From NCBI GenBank assembly GCA_039105265.1, contig JAPFFF010000003.1, forward strand, positions 6,944,001 through 7,008,000: DNA of 64,000 nt, read 5' to 3'. The notes beneath the pieces are model-generated. The model was given only the letters and a program-made list of their open reading frames with translations. It made no database searches and was not told the origin of the DNA. The position numbers were made by a program, and so were the translations under genes. Of this stretch, positions 20,696-30,216 are shown piece by piece (positions within the stretch are counted from its first letter, which is position 1; each line of letters begins with the position of its first letter). This stretch comes from Tritrichomonas musculus (lineage: Eukaryota > Parabasalia > Tritrichomonadida > Tritrichomonadidae).

Positions 20696-23600
20696 ATGAC
20701 ATACCTCTTTGATATATCAGTTGACCTCTATTCGACTGCAAGAACGGAAGCAAGAAAAGAGTATAAGCAAAGGGTGAAAGACGTAAGAGACAAACGAAAG
20801 TTCAAGAAATATTTGAAAGAATTCATGACCAAGGCTAAGAAAGAAATATCATTTGACATAGATATAGGTGATGATGAAGATAAGAGACTTGCTTTCACTG
20901 AAACATTAAGACAATTACACAAAGAGAATAAGAAGAATATAGTAGTAAAAAGCGAATCATTAGGTGGTGAGGAATACAAATGGTTTACACTTTCCAAGGC
21001 ACGAAGATTAGATTCAACAATAGGACATATATCAGGGACAATAGACTTGAATGATGACTGTTCAGACAATAATCCTTGGGTTGGCAATGTATTCATCCCT
21101 GCAAAATACCAGTTGCTCTTCATTAAAAATAGAAAGAGAGGCAAGCAAACATCATTCACTATTAATAAAGAAGATAATAAAGGTAAGTTGTATGAAGAAG
21201 AAGTTGAAGTCGACGAAGATTATCGCGATAATCCAGAAGGTGGATTCTTCCCTTATATTAATCTTTCTGATTTAGACTTATCACAGTACCAAATATTCAA
21301 GACAGTTGATAAGAAGAACTATAAAGACAATTGTTTGGTATATGCTTGCATTCAGTCTGGAGTATTCACTGATGAGGAAATTAATTATTTACGCTTTATG
21401 GTCAAGACTAGGTTAATCCCCAATAACTTGATATACGATATAGCCAAGCAGTTTAAATGCCATTTTGTTGTAAGAAGGATTGATGAGAAATATGATGAAA
21501 GAAGCCAACTACAAATAAAAATAGATACAAGAAAGAGACCATGGGCCAAAGAGTTTGACCGAATTGTTGACTTATTACTGTACAAGAACCATTACATGAT
21601 ATATAAACCCCTAAATGGTGTTAAACCTATGGCAATATTTCGCAAGCTATTTAAAGAAGGAAAGTTCAGAGAGATAAAGAACTGTGAAATGAATATCTTA
21701 GCAACGAATGAATACAACTCTCACTTAGCGGATTATACAGACCTTGAATATGATCCTGAATTGTGCTGTAAACTAATAGATTCATCAGAGACGAAAAAGG
21801 AGAGAGAGTGGAGTAGGATTTATTATTCTGATTTTGAAACTAATACCACTGTATCACCCCATATGCCTTATCTAAATATTACTGTGTACAGGACCAAAGA
21901 GTTAATTCATAAAATGATATTTGATGGGGAGAATATTGCTGACAGATTACTAAAGTCATTGGAGAACAATTCTCTCATTTACTTCCATAACCTTAAATAT
22001 GATGCTTGTTTCTTTATAAATACTCCTGGATGGGATGTACAAATAACAGAGAGAAGTGGAACGATTCTGCAAATAGTCATGACAAAGTATAAACCTAACA
22101 AGAGATTAACTTTCCGCAATAGCTACTCTATCATCCCTGCTGCATTAGCTTCATTTGGTAAGATGTTTCAGTTACCAGTTCATAAAGAGGTAATGGCCTA
22201 TAAAATATATACTGAAAGGAACATAAATAGGAAAACTGTCTCTGCGCTTGAATTTCAACTACAGTATTACTTAGAGAACCAAGACAAGAAACCATTGACA
22301 CAGATAAAACAAGACTGGAAGCAATTAATAGATAATGCAAAAGCTTGTGGTGCATATGTTGGAGGAGCTATTGATATTATGAAGTATGCTATCTATTATT
22401 GCAAACTGGATTGCATAGTATTGATGAAGGGAGTAGAGAAATTTAATAGAGATCTGGTAGAAGTATTTAAGCAGACGAAGACAAAGATGCTTGATGTCCA
22501 TAACTTTATATCCATTAGCTCTATTGGCTACTATTATGCATATAAATTTGGTTGCTTTGATGGGTGTTATCAACTTAGTGGTAAACCACAAAACTTCATT
22601 CAGAGATGCGTTAGTGGAGGTAGAACAATGACAGCTAATAATGAAAAGCAATATATAGAGGAAAGGATACAAGATTTTGATGCAGTCAGTTTATATCCTA
22701 GTGCAATGAGTATTATGTCTGGTGTACCTAAAGGAGTGCCAGAAGTAATTCGCCTGGAGGCCTCAGGTACTAATCGTGCGGGCCCATCGGATATGTTTAC
22801 AAAGGAATTATTAGATTTTGATCAGTTCTTCATTGAAATCAATATCAAGAAGATCAAGTGCAAGGCTGACAAACCATATAAATTTGGTCAAATATTTAGT
22901 AGGAATGATCAAGGGTCAAAAATATTTAACAACAACCCCATCAACAATTATTACATAGACAAGAGAGCTTTTATGGACTTGATGGAGTTTTATGATTTCG
23001 ATTATGAGTTTATTAGAGGATATTACTTTGATAAAGGATTCAACAACAAGATTAATGTATTTATAGAGAAATTGTTCAATCTAAGAAGGAGATACCAAGA
23101 TGCTAACAATCCATTGCAACAAACCATTAAACTACTTCTTAATTCTATTTACGGAAAATCTATCCTAAAGGCAACAACAACTGAAACTAAATGCATACCA
23201 AAAGATAAAGCCATTAAATATATATGGAAGAACTATAATTACATAACAGAGGTGATAGAGAACAAGTCAATTGATAATGTATATGTTAAGAAGGTTAAAC
23301 CAATAAACAGTCATTTTAATTTACCTCATTTTGGTGCTAGTGTCTTGTCATGGAGCAAACATTTAATGAATAGGGTAATGAGTACAGCTGAGCAAAATGG
23401 AATAGACATCTACTATACTGATACAGATAGCGTACACGTTAGAGAAATAGATGTACCAAGGATAGCTGAGGTGTTCAAGAAAAAATATGGGAAGGAGTTG
23501 ATTGGTAAGAAGATGACACAGTTTCATTGTGACTTTGATTCGTTTAATGGTGCTGTCGGTAGTGTTCATTCAAGGAAATTAATAGCATTAGGAAAGAAAA

Positions 23601-23848
23601 GTTACTTAGATATCCTCGTTGATGAAAAAGGTAATGAAGGCTATCACATTAGATTAAAAGGAATACCAAAACAAGTTATCCTGAACAAAGCAAAAAGAAT
23701 GGGTATAACAATTGAGCAACTATATGAGAAACTTTATGATGGAGAGGAAATTACATTTAACCTCCTTGATGGTGCTAATTGCTTCAGAAAGAGTAGTTCT
23801 TATCAACAAGTAAATCTTCCTGTGTTTGAACGAAGAATCAAATTCTAA
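20696..23848 (+). CDS. polB: protein-primed family B DNA polymerase (Polinton A)
   Basis: At 1050 residues it has the usual Polinton size. Exonuclease motifs are SDFE (about 379) and FHNLKYDA (about 431). Polymerase motif A is DAVSLYPS (about 660), motif B is LLLNSIYGKS (about 811-821) and motif C is YTDTDS (about 907). A KKSYLD block follows (about 966). It replicates the element from its TIRs using a protein primer. The N-terminal region contains DNCLVYACIQSG (about 211) and HYMIYK (about 299), an arrangement like a cysteine-protease (OTU-type) core. A short GC-rich stretch (about 22757-22795) adds residues absent from B's enzyme. In B the gene is on the opposite strand. Confidence 0.93.
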   Translation: MTYLFDISVDLYSTARTEARKEYKQRVKDVRDKRKFKKYLKEFMTKAKKEISFDIDIGDDEDKRLAFTETLRQLHKENKKNIVVKSESLGGEEYKWFTLSKARRLDSTIGHISGTIDLNDDCSDNNPWVGNVFIPAKYQLLFIKNRKRGKQTSFTINKEDNKGKLYEEEVEVDEDYRDNPEGGFFPYINLSDLDLSQYQIFKTVDKKNYKDNCLVYACIQSGVFTDEEINYLRFMVKTRLIPNNLIYDIAKQFKCHFVVRRIDEKYDERSQLQIKIDTRKRPWAKEFDRIVDLLLYKNHYMIYKPLNGVKPMAIFRKLFKEGKFREIKNCEMNILATNEYNSHLADYTDLEYDPELCCKLIDSSETKKEREWSRIYYSDFETNTTVSPHMPYLNITVYRTKELIHKMIFDGENIADRLLKSLENNSLIYFHNLKYDACFFINTPGWDVQITERSGTILQIVMTKYKPNKRLTFRNSYSIIPAALASFGKMFQLPVHKEVMAYKIYTERNINRKTVSALEFQLQYYLENQDKKPLTQIKQDWKQLIDNAKACGAYVGGAIDIMKYAIYYCKLDCIVLMKGVEKFNRDLVEVFKQTKTKMLDVHNFISISSIGYYYAYKFGCFDGCYQLSGKPQNFIQRCVSGGRTMTANNEKQYIEERIQDFDAVSLYPSAMSIMSGVPKGVPEVIRLEASGTNRAGPSDMFTKELLDFDQFFIEINIKKIKCKADKPYKFGQIFSRNDQGSKIFNNNPINNYYIDKRAFMDLMEFYDFDYEFIRGYYFDKGFNNKINVFIEKLFNLRRRYQDANNPLQQTIKLLLNSIYGKSILKATTTETKCIPKDKAIKYIWKNYNYITEVIENKSIDNVYVKKVKPINSHFNLPHFGASVLSWSKHLMNRVMSTAEQNGIDIYYTDTDSVHVREIDVPRIAEVFKKKYGKELIGKKMTQFHCDFDSFNGAVGSVHSRKLIALGKKSYLDILVDEKGNEGYHIRLKGIPKQVILNKAKRMGITIEQLYEKLYDGEEITFNLLDGANCFRKSSSYQQVNLPVFERRIKF

Positions 23849-23945
23849 AAATCTTCATCTTATTTTTGGTTTTCATGATCAAAAGGTGAAGAGGTGAATT
23901 GTCACCTATTTTTTGTCACCTTTATTTTTTTAGTTAATTTTTATC
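23849..23945. repeat. left arm of inverted repeat around gene 23965-25008
   Basis: AATCTTCATCTTATTTTTGG (from 23850) and the GGTGAAGAGGTGAATTG, TCACC, TTTGTCACCTT series recur in inverted orientation at 25009-25165. GGTGA/TCACC words occur four times here. Confidence 0.75.
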
Positions 23946-23964
23946 TTCCACTTACATAAACCTA

Positions 23965-25008
23965 ATGATAGCGCAAACAAATACACAAGATTGCCTCGTT
24001 CGACACTCGGAGAACGCGAGAGACTTCAATGTTAATGAATATCTTGTTGACCTAATACCTAAACCAATATCTGATGTAAATGGGAAAGTTGATAAGTATT
24101 ATGATATTCATGGAAACCCTATTAAGCCTCTTGTGGAAGTTAGTTGTGAGAAGGAATTAAACACAAAGAGAATGATTATGAGGGATTTGCTAACCAATAA
24201 CTATAATCCTGATGCTTATGATGTTAAGTTTGAGCACAACAATAAATATATCAAAGACGTTTTCACTATGATTTCAAGTCTTCCAAAGATAATGCCAATA
24301 TCACAGACAAAACCATTTGAACCAATATTTAATGAAATAGAAGTATTAAAGACAGATAGTGCAGAACTTAAGAAGTTTCTACGTAAAATGAATGTACAGT
24401 TTGTTGGTTATTATTGTGACCACAATGCTATGAATGAGAAGTGTGATAAAGTAGTGATGAGTACAAGTGAACTTTTGGAGAGTGAAGACTTTGAGAAATA
24501 TAAAGAGTTTATTGAAAGATACGCTAACTGTATATATGATGTATTCTGTTATTACTGGTATGATATGGAAAACAATAATAATCATGAGAGCTTAAGAAGT
24601 AAGGTTAATGAATTTCATATTGATTACAATACCTTATTGAAGCTTAGATGCTGTATTACGAGGATTAATACTAAAATATTTAATATCAATTCAAGTTCCA
24701 ATAAACGTTGCAGCAAGTGTGAGGCCAAACAGAGATTATATGAATATACTTTGCGTGAAGTTCAACGTATGAGAGCTGAACAGGAAGAAATCGATAGGCA
24801 GTTTGATGAGTCTGATTACGATTTAGCCAAGTTTATGCAGAACAATTATCCAAGCATTGATAGATTATTGTTAAAGGATGTTCAGCAGAGATATGCCAAA
24901 GAGTTTGGACAAAAATTAACCTTTGCTGAATTAACAGATAGACTCGAACAGACAGGTAAATGGAAGATAACAAACGTTCATAGGACACAATATGTGAATA
25001 GAGTGTGA
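23965..25008 (+). CDS. unrecognised 347-residue protein in an inverted-repeat cassette (Polinton A)
   Basis: I cannot name this family. A single CSKC pair (about residue 252) may be half of a zinc site, and CDHNAMNEKC (about 151) may be the other half. Residues 260-290 are a charged helix. The last 60 residues read like a winged-helix segment (FAELTDRLEQTGKWKITNV), which would suggest DNA binding. It follows the polymerase on the same strand. It is flanked by inverted repeats on both sides and has no counterpart in B, so it may be a captured cassette. A replication-associated role is inference. Confidence 0.55.
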   Translation: MIAQTNTQDCLVRHSENARDFNVNEYLVDLIPKPISDVNGKVDKYYDIHGNPIKPLVEVSCEKELNTKRMIMRDLLTNNYNPDAYDVKFEHNNKYIKDVFTMISSLPKIMPISQTKPFEPIFNEIEVLKTDSAELKKFLRKMNVQFVGYYCDHNAMNEKCDKVVMSTSELLESEDFEKYKEFIERYANCIYDVFCYYWYDMENNNNHESLRSKVNEFHIDYNTLLKLRCCITRINTKIFNINSSSNKRCSKCEAKQRLYEYTLREVQRMRAEQEEIDRQFDESDYDLAKFMQNNYPSIDRLLLKDVQQRYAKEFGQKLTFAELTDRLEQTGKWKITNVHRTQYVNRV

Positions 25009-25166
25009 AGGTGACAAAAATGTGGTGACAATTCACCTCTTCACCTAATGATCAAAAATACTAAAAAATCATCCTATATTTTTGTTTATCAGATGACTCT
25101 GAAGGTGACAAAAATGTGGTGACAGTTCACCTGTTCACCCAAACCAAAAATAAGATGAAGATTTTT
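25009..25166. repeat. right arm of inverted repeat with GGTGAC tandem words
   Basis: GAAGGTGACAAAAATGTGG plus TGACA.TTCACCT.TTCACC occurs twice (from about 25007 and 25104), and the arm ends CCAAAAATAAGATGAAGATT. Together these mirror 23849-23932 in inverted orientation, with one unit duplicated. The array ends 6 bp from the stop of the basic DNA-binding gene, so it may also be a shared regulatory or termination region. Confidence 0.75.
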
Positions 25167-25171
25167 TGTTT

Positions 25172-25453
25172 TCATGCTTCTTTCTTCTCAGCAGTAACCA
25201 TTTGAGCTTCGCGAGTGCTCGCAGCGAATTGAGCAATTTTCTTCAATTCCTCTAACTCTTGCTTCTTTCTTTGTCTATATTCTTTTTGTTGTTGTCGTCT
25301 GGCTTCAAGTCTTTCTTCAGGGGTATTATATTTACTCTTCCTGCCTCTTTTCGGAGTATCCATTGACGTCAGATTCTCACTTGACTTCGATTTGGACAAT
25401 TTCTTTATTACTTCTGTTTTCTTGAATTGGTTTAGGTCTATTTTACTCGTCAT
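25172..25453 (-). CDS. small basic (bZIP-like) DNA-binding protein, 93 residues (Polinton A)
   Basis: The N-terminus MTSKIDLNQFKKTEVIKKL is followed by a basic region KRGRKSKYNTPEERLEARR and QQQKEYRQRKKQELEEL at about residues 36-72. This has the spacing of a bZIP basic region but only a weak zipper. It is homologous to B's 41878-42156. A transcriptional or replication regulator is the likely role. It is the last gene of a run of small minus-strand genes. Confidence 0.7.
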   Translation of the reverse strand: MTSKIDLNQFKKTEVIKKLSKSKSSENLTSMDTPKRGRKSKYNTPEERLEARRQQQKEYRQRKKQELEELKKIAQFAASTREAQMVTAEKKEA

Positions 25454-25496
25454 TTTGATAAAAATAAAAAAACAAATAATAATTACATATTAACAA

Positions 25497-26084
25497 TTAT
25501 ATTAAATCATGCTGCTTTAAAAATTTATGAATATAAACTGAAACAAATTTTTTATTTATATCTCTCATATTAACGTATTTGTATCCAGATTTAGAAATAT
25601 TTTCATTTAAAATTCTATAATTTACATCATTATCATAATAAAATTTTCCATTGTAATAATAATATTTTTCGAATTCATGCACTTCATTTATTGTTTTATA
25701 AAAATCTACTTTCATTGATTCATCACTTATTTCTGCTTCATAATATGATTGAACTCCATTATAAACAGACCTGTTTCTATTATTTTTACTGCTTGACACA
25801 TATCTCAAGTTTTCGATTCTATTATCTGTTTTATCATGGTTAATGTGGTCAATCTCTGTATTATGCTCTGGGTCATCATTTGGTATAAATTGTTTTGCTA
25901 TAATTATATGCTTTTTATAACTTTTGCAATTTAAATATAATCTTATATATCCATACTCATCAGTATATTCGCTAATTATACGATGGTTATTTTTTCGTCT
26001 TATTGTAAATGGGTACTGGTTCAATATTTCATAATCTTCGAAATCAGTTAATGGAACAAAATCAATAACCTGATCAGTTGTCAT
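25497..26084 (-). CDS. HNH endonuclease, 195 residues (Polinton A)
   Basis: The N-terminal module (DFVPL, DYEILNQYPFTIRRK at about residues 8-32) is shared with the HNH genes at 51866-52201, 52807-53123 and 63674 on. The nuclease core has AKQFIPNDDPEHNTEIDHIN at about 63-82, NR near 89 and LRYVSSSKNN, as in HNH/NUMOD-type homing nucleases. A C-terminal extension of about 90 residues with a KSGYKYVN repeat-like motif probably binds DNA. Such genes are selfish or accessory. It sits between two small conserved genes of A, and B lacks it at this place. Confidence 0.8.
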   Translation of the reverse strand: MTTDQVIDFVPLTDFEDYEILNQYPFTIRRKNNHRIISEYTDEYGYIRLYLNCKSYKKHIIIAKQFIPNDDPEHNTEIDHINHDKTDNRIENLRYVSSSKNNRNRSVYNGVQSYYEAEISDESMKVDFYKTINEVHEFEKYYYYNGKFYYDNDVNYRILNENISKSGYKYVNMRDINKKFVSVYIHKFLKQHDLI

Positions 26085-26113
26085 TTCAGTAGAGGTAAAA
26101 AAATATTATATTT

Positions 26114-26641
26114 TTACATGTTGATACTGTATTTCAGACAAAGATGATATTTGTTAACTAATTCATTGTACTGAGGATTAAAGTATGTTTTGAAATCAGT
26201 ACATACTTCTCCATTATCATTTACTATCTTAATGGAATCTATCTTACGTATTGGATTAGCTTTCCCTGCACAACAACCTACATCCTCATCAAGACTTATT
26301 TCTACCACCTCCGCCTTAATAATTGTTTTAATTATATTAGATAAGGCAGTAACAGGGACAATTATACAGTTCTTTGATATTAAGTTGGATAATAATGCTT
26401 TGTCCTGGTCTAACAATATTTTTGCATACGTTTCAAGTATCACGTACTTAACATCCTTTGTTTCTTCTTCTTGATTCTCTTCTAATTCAACATTACGAGT
26501 GATAACAATTTCTTCTTTTCCATCATCCCTTTTGTTTATAATAATATTATTATTTATATTGCTTGTTGACTGTGCTGCTGCTTGAGGTTCTAATGAAACG
26601 TTCGCCTGCACACCATTCGCTTGAGTTCTCTTCTTTATCAT
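26114..26641 (-). CDS. conserved small protein with NNN-tract, 175 residues (Polinton A)
   Basis: This is homologous to B's 42658-43182, with the same MIKKR start, GVQANVSLEP, SNINNNIIINKRDDGKE and, in the C-terminal half, DVGCCA.K.NPIRKID. The N-terminal 60 residues look disordered. The rest is a compact alpha/beta domain with a conserved CC pair. The family is not recognised. Conservation between A and B shows it is a core gene. A's copy lacks the GVQT motif found in B's copy. Confidence 0.6.
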   Translation of the reverse strand: MIKKRTQANGVQANVSLEPQAAAQSTSNINNNIIINKRDDGKEEIVITRNVELEENQEEETKDVKYVILETYAKILLDQDKALLSNLISKNCIIVPVTALSNIIKTIIKAEVVEISLDEDVGCCAGKANPIRKIDSIKIVNDNGEVCTDFKTYFNPQYNELVNKYHLCLKYSINM

Positions 26642-26669
26642 TTCCTTTCGAAAAAAAGTTGATAATCAA

Positions 26670-27098
26670 TCAGTAATGAATATTAGCTTGTTTAACATTA
26701 ATTGGTTTAAAGTATCCAATCCTTCCTTTATTTCTTTCATCCGCTCTACCTTGTATTTCTCCTAATTTCTCTGGTTTCTTTAAGTATGGAGGAAGAATAG
26801 GAGCTTTGGGTGCTCTATCTTTCTTCAAATAATACCCTCCATCTGTAATACTAACAGGTGGTTCGTGTAATGGTTTTGTTTTATGTTGATTACTCTTTGG
26901 TGGTTTGACTGGTTTGTTTTCCATATACTTTGTTGGTGGTCTATTAATTCTTGGGTTAAACGTAACTGCGTAAGTATTGTCATTAGAAAATATGCCGAAG
27001 TGATTAAACTCTATTGTCTTCTCAGTCTTAGTTCCTTCATTAAACATTGCCCCTTCTGCTCCAACTGTAGTTGAATTGGGATTTCTGTACTTATTCAT
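26670..27098 (-). CDS. proline-rich minor virion-type protein, 142 residues (Polinton A)
   Basis: This is homologous to B's 43675-44109, with shared blocks HFG.FSN.NTY.VTFNP.INRPPT, EPPVSITDGGYY and LPPYLKKPEK. It is basic, proline-rich and probably extended, the sort of protein that cements capsids or binds packaged DNA. In B it lies directly downstream of the capsid gene, which supports a virion role. In A another small gene and the B insertion lie between it and the capsid gene. The function is inference. Confidence 0.6.
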   Translation of the reverse strand: MNKYRNPNSTTVGAEGAMFNEGTKTEKTIEFNHFGIFSNDNTYAVTFNPRINRPPTKYMENKPVKPPKSNQHKTKPLHEPPVSITDGGYYLKKDRAPKAPILPPYLKKPEKLGEIQGRADERNKGRIGYFKPINVKQANIHY

Positions 27099-27137
27099 TT
27101 CTTTTTCAAAAAAAAATTGGTCAGTCGAGATTCCGAC

Positions 27138-27344
27138 TTACAGAACTAGCTCTTGATGTTCACCTATAAATAGTTCAGGTGTATTTAATTCATATTTCTT
27201 ACGTAATTCCTCTATCATTGTTTTAGTCTTTTTGGATGCTAATTCTATTGAATAATTGTAATAACTGTATTCCTCATAATTTTGTTCCTTATTTGAACCA
27301 TTAACAAAAAACTCATTCATTTTATAATTAATTTTCCTTCTTGA
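27138..27344 (-). pseudogene. 3' part of a conserved small gene, cut by Polinton B
   Basis: This is the C-terminal portion of a homologue of B's own gene 43204-43650, sharing F..FVNG / YYNYSI and a terminal ELFIGEHQELVL-type motif. The reading frame runs directly into B's left terminus at 27345, so the gene was cut by B's arrival. Its 5' part is not found on the far side of B. The function of the family is unknown. Confidence 0.7.
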
Positions 27345-27575
27345 AGTAGTATATACGAGTCGGTTTCCGCTGGGGCTGGCACCCCAAGCGTCAACACGAA
27401 CTCGTCATAAAAGAAAAAGAAAAGAAAAGAAAAAGAAAAGAAAAGAAAAAAGAAAAAAAGAAAAAAATATTCTTGTTCTCACTACTGCTCCCCATCAATG
27501 AAACGGCACAGGTACCCCACCCCACAACCGCCCATCTATGAAACGGCACAGGTACCAGCCCCGAGAATCTCGTAC
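27345..27575 (+). repeat. left TIR of Polinton B
   Basis: In order it holds a GC-rich outer part, a long purine tract of AAAAG repeats (about 27411-27468) and two copies of a 24-bp word containing GAAACGGCACAGGTACC (about 27497-27520 and 27536-27559). It is matched exactly, as far as can be seen, by 52576-52806. The repeated words may be binding sites for the element's replication or integration proteins, which is inference. Confidence 0.92.
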
Positions 27576-30197
27576 TTATTTCTTCATATATATAGCATCG
27601 AAACAAATCATAGAACATTCATCACAATCTAACTCAATATTATATATATCATAAGCACCAGAAGGTGGGTTAGTGTCTTTAAAGTATATTTCATCCAAAT
27701 ATGATTTTATTTGTTGAGGGTCAGACCATTCAGTTGATATAAATCTAATAAAATGTAGCTTTTGAGTCTTGTCCTTGAATATCAATAAGTACTCCCCATC
27801 TGGAACAGGTTCATTATCACCTGTTGGATCATTATCTAAATTATCAATAATTATGTGTTTCTCACTTGTAAAATAAGAGAATAGAAAATACCTATTATAT
27901 TCATCAGTGACATCTGTAAATCCTGTATAATATGCTTTCCATTCACTATCTGGGTCATTTTTCTCTTCTAATGCAGCTAATCTAGTTTCCATTGCTTCGA
28001 TTGTAGCCTTCAAGGTTGTATTTTCACCCTCTAATGTCTCTATCCTACCTATAAGTACATCTAGACCTTCATTAGCTTCATCCACAGTAGGGTAATTATC
28101 AAACTCAGCCTCTAGCTCATTGACCTTCTCAGCTAACAACTTGAAACAAGGCTTGAGTGAGTCCCTAAACATATTGCTGATATCCATAGCACCACTTAAT
28201 GTCAAGGTTCCAGTATCAGGGTTATCATTCTCATCAGTAAAAGGTAGTTCATCTAGTTGCTTATACTCTTCCTCACACCAGGTAATTATAGGTGTTATAT
28301 CTTTGGTTATGCTTCTTGCTGTAGTACCTGACATGAAGTTAATGCTATTTCTAACCAAATCACTCATACCTTTGGTTGACTTATGAGAGAATAACCTTTT
28401 AAGGAATCCTCCACCTTTTATGGTAGGAAAGCTTATACCATCTGGAAATAGCTGCATACCAATAGAACCTATTGATCCAGCAGTACCTGCAACTCCAAAA
28501 GCTAATGCTGTCCATGAGACTATACGTAAATTATCTACATCATCCTCCAGATGTTGAGTAACTTGTTCAGTCCTTGATACTCTACCTTTTAAGCTTTCCA
28601 TAACAGTGTTCATTTCGTTAACATCATAGCTAATAACATCTACATTGTTGGTAACTAAGTTTAAATCACTCCTCATAGTAGTAATATTATCAGCAGTAAT
28701 TATCTTAGAGGAGGTAATATTATAATCAGTATATAAGGTTGTTGCCCCATTAGGATTTGGGGATACTTCATAAAATTGCTGCTTAATGATATACTCGAAT
28801 GGGTTAGTAGTTGAATCCCAATGAACCTCATCTATTGGGTCAACATATTCATCAGCTAAATATATCTTAATATCCCTTGAGTCATTAGTAGTCGAAGCTG
28901 CATATGTATATTCAAGCTTTTCACATGAATCAAGTACACCATGTAAGAACAACCATACCTTGTCTCCTCCATTACCTTCTTTTCCAGTAGGTCGAACTGA
29001 GAACCTATTTGCATTTTTAGAACCTTCAAGGGTAATATCAAGGTAGAGTTCATCAATAGCACTAGTTTCTAATTTATTAGTAGCATTATTCATCTTATAG
29101 CACCTTATTGCTTCTATATCATATCCATCTTTTGTACCTCCTTGACTTGTTTGATATCCTAGACCATATTTCGAAAAAGGTTCTATCTCCCCTGTCTTTA
29201 ATTTTACAAAACAGTCTATTTTACACTTACCTCCATGAATCATGTAATGTAGTATGTTATCAGGAGAGTAGTCATTAGGCTTATTAATCAGTTTCATGTT
29301 CCTCTCACTCCTCTTGACTTGTATGTAGGTACCATCTTCACCATACTCATTCTCCTTATTTAATCCATTAACTAATCTACCATTGATATGACCTTGTATG
29401 TTATCACCTACCCATTTTGTACCATCCCATGATAAAAACCACTTATTACCAAAACAATACTCATTAAACCTAAACTCTAAGTCATTAGGTATAGTATATC
29501 CTGTATCTATGTTCCATTGAAGTAACCAATATTTCTTGTTATCTATCACAACCTGACTAGTTGATGTAGGCTTATATAAGTATAGTACATCGCTTTTACG
29601 TAAACTTAATGCATTATCAGCTTTTATTATAGAACACTTTATTGCCTTCTCTGTCTGTAAAGAATCAGTTATATATTCATTCATTATGCTCAACTCCCCA
29701 TTCAGCCACAAGGTATATGGGTTGAAGTCTAGTTTACTATCAAAAGCTATATTCATATATCCCATAATGGTACTATTATTTATACTGCATCCATTACTAC
29801 TTTTAGTTATCAAAGGAGAATATACTTGACCATCCTTAACATATATGTAGAACTCCTTGACTAAATTACCACTTGTATCATATACTATATTCTTCCTCAA
29901 TACTATCTTAAATATATTAGTCTGGGTTTTTATTTCGTTGAGCTTATTCATGAAGTCTTCAGGCAAATTAACAAACTTAAGGATATTGTAAGTTGTTGTT
30001 GAAGACTCAAATGATACATACTGTATATTTTTATTTTTAATATCAACTTCTGGTAAACCTTCGATCTCATTAAATAAATGACCTGTCTGTACATAGTTAT
30101 CTAAGTCACCCAAGGTTAATAACTGGCTACCTTTTCGAGTAGCATCCCCTATCTTAAACTGTATATCTCCTTTAAATCTTGTAGTAGTATCACTCAT
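27576..30197 (-). CDS. giant putative surface/fibre protein, 873 residues (Polinton B)
   Basis: This is homologous to A's 10654-14316. The start is set at MSDTTTRFKGDIQ, which matches A's MDETTTKFIGDIQ; an upstream in-frame Met would overlap the neighbouring gene. Order: N-terminal domain; LYLYKP and WDGTKW tryptophan module (about residues 208-265); QQFYEVSP and SSKIITADNI block (about 480-510); coiled coil; Gly/Ala-rich hydrophobic stretch (about 565-600); heptad coiled coil (about 710-750); short C-terminal domain. It is about 350 residues shorter than A's protein, which has extra coiled-coil and beta regions. It ends exactly at B's left TIR. Confidence 0.65.
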   Translation of the reverse strand: MSDTTTRFKGDIQFKIGDATRKGSQLLTLGDLDNYVQTGHLFNEIEGLPEVDIKNKNIQYVSFESSTTTYNILKFVNLPEDFMNKLNEIKTQTNIFKIVLRKNIVYDTSGNLVKEFYIYVKDGQVYSPLITKSSNGCSINNSTIMGYMNIAFDSKLDFNPYTLWLNGELSIMNEYITDSLQTEKAIKCSIIKADNALSLRKSDVLYLYKPTSTSQVVIDNKKYWLLQWNIDTGYTIPNDLEFRFNEYCFGNKWFLSWDGTKWVGDNIQGHINGRLVNGLNKENEYGEDGTYIQVKRSERNMKLINKPNDYSPDNILHYMIHGGKCKIDCFVKLKTGEIEPFSKYGLGYQTSQGGTKDGYDIEAIRCYKMNNATNKLETSAIDELYLDITLEGSKNANRFSVRPTGKEGNGGDKVWLFLHGVLDSCEKLEYTYAASTTNDSRDIKIYLADEYVDPIDEVHWDSTTNPFEYIIKQQFYEVSPNPNGATTLYTDYNITSSKIITADNITTMRSDLNLVTNNVDVISYDVNEMNTVMESLKGRVSRTEQVTQHLEDDVDNLRIVSWTALAFGVAGTAGSIGSIGMQLFPDGISFPTIKGGGFLKRLFSHKSTKGMSDLVRNSINFMSGTTARSITKDITPIITWCEEEYKQLDELPFTDENDNPDTGTLTLSGAMDISNMFRDSLKPCFKLLAEKVNELEAEFDNYPTVDEANEGLDVLIGRIETLEGENTTLKATIEAMETRLAALEEKNDPDSEWKAYYTGFTDVTDEYNRYFLFSYFTSEKHIIIDNLDNDPTGDNEPVPDGEYLLIFKDKTQKLHFIRFISTEWSDPQQIKSYLDEIYFKDTNPPSGAYDIYNIELDCDECSMICFDAIYMKK

Positions 30198-30216
30198 TTT
30201 AGTTAAATAAAACTTC

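Noticed and set aside
23852-25165. Inverted arms around the 347-residue gene as a complete DNA transposon
   Set aside because: No target duplication can be seen at the arm ends and the protein shows no transposase motif, so it is reported only as an inverted-repeat cassette.
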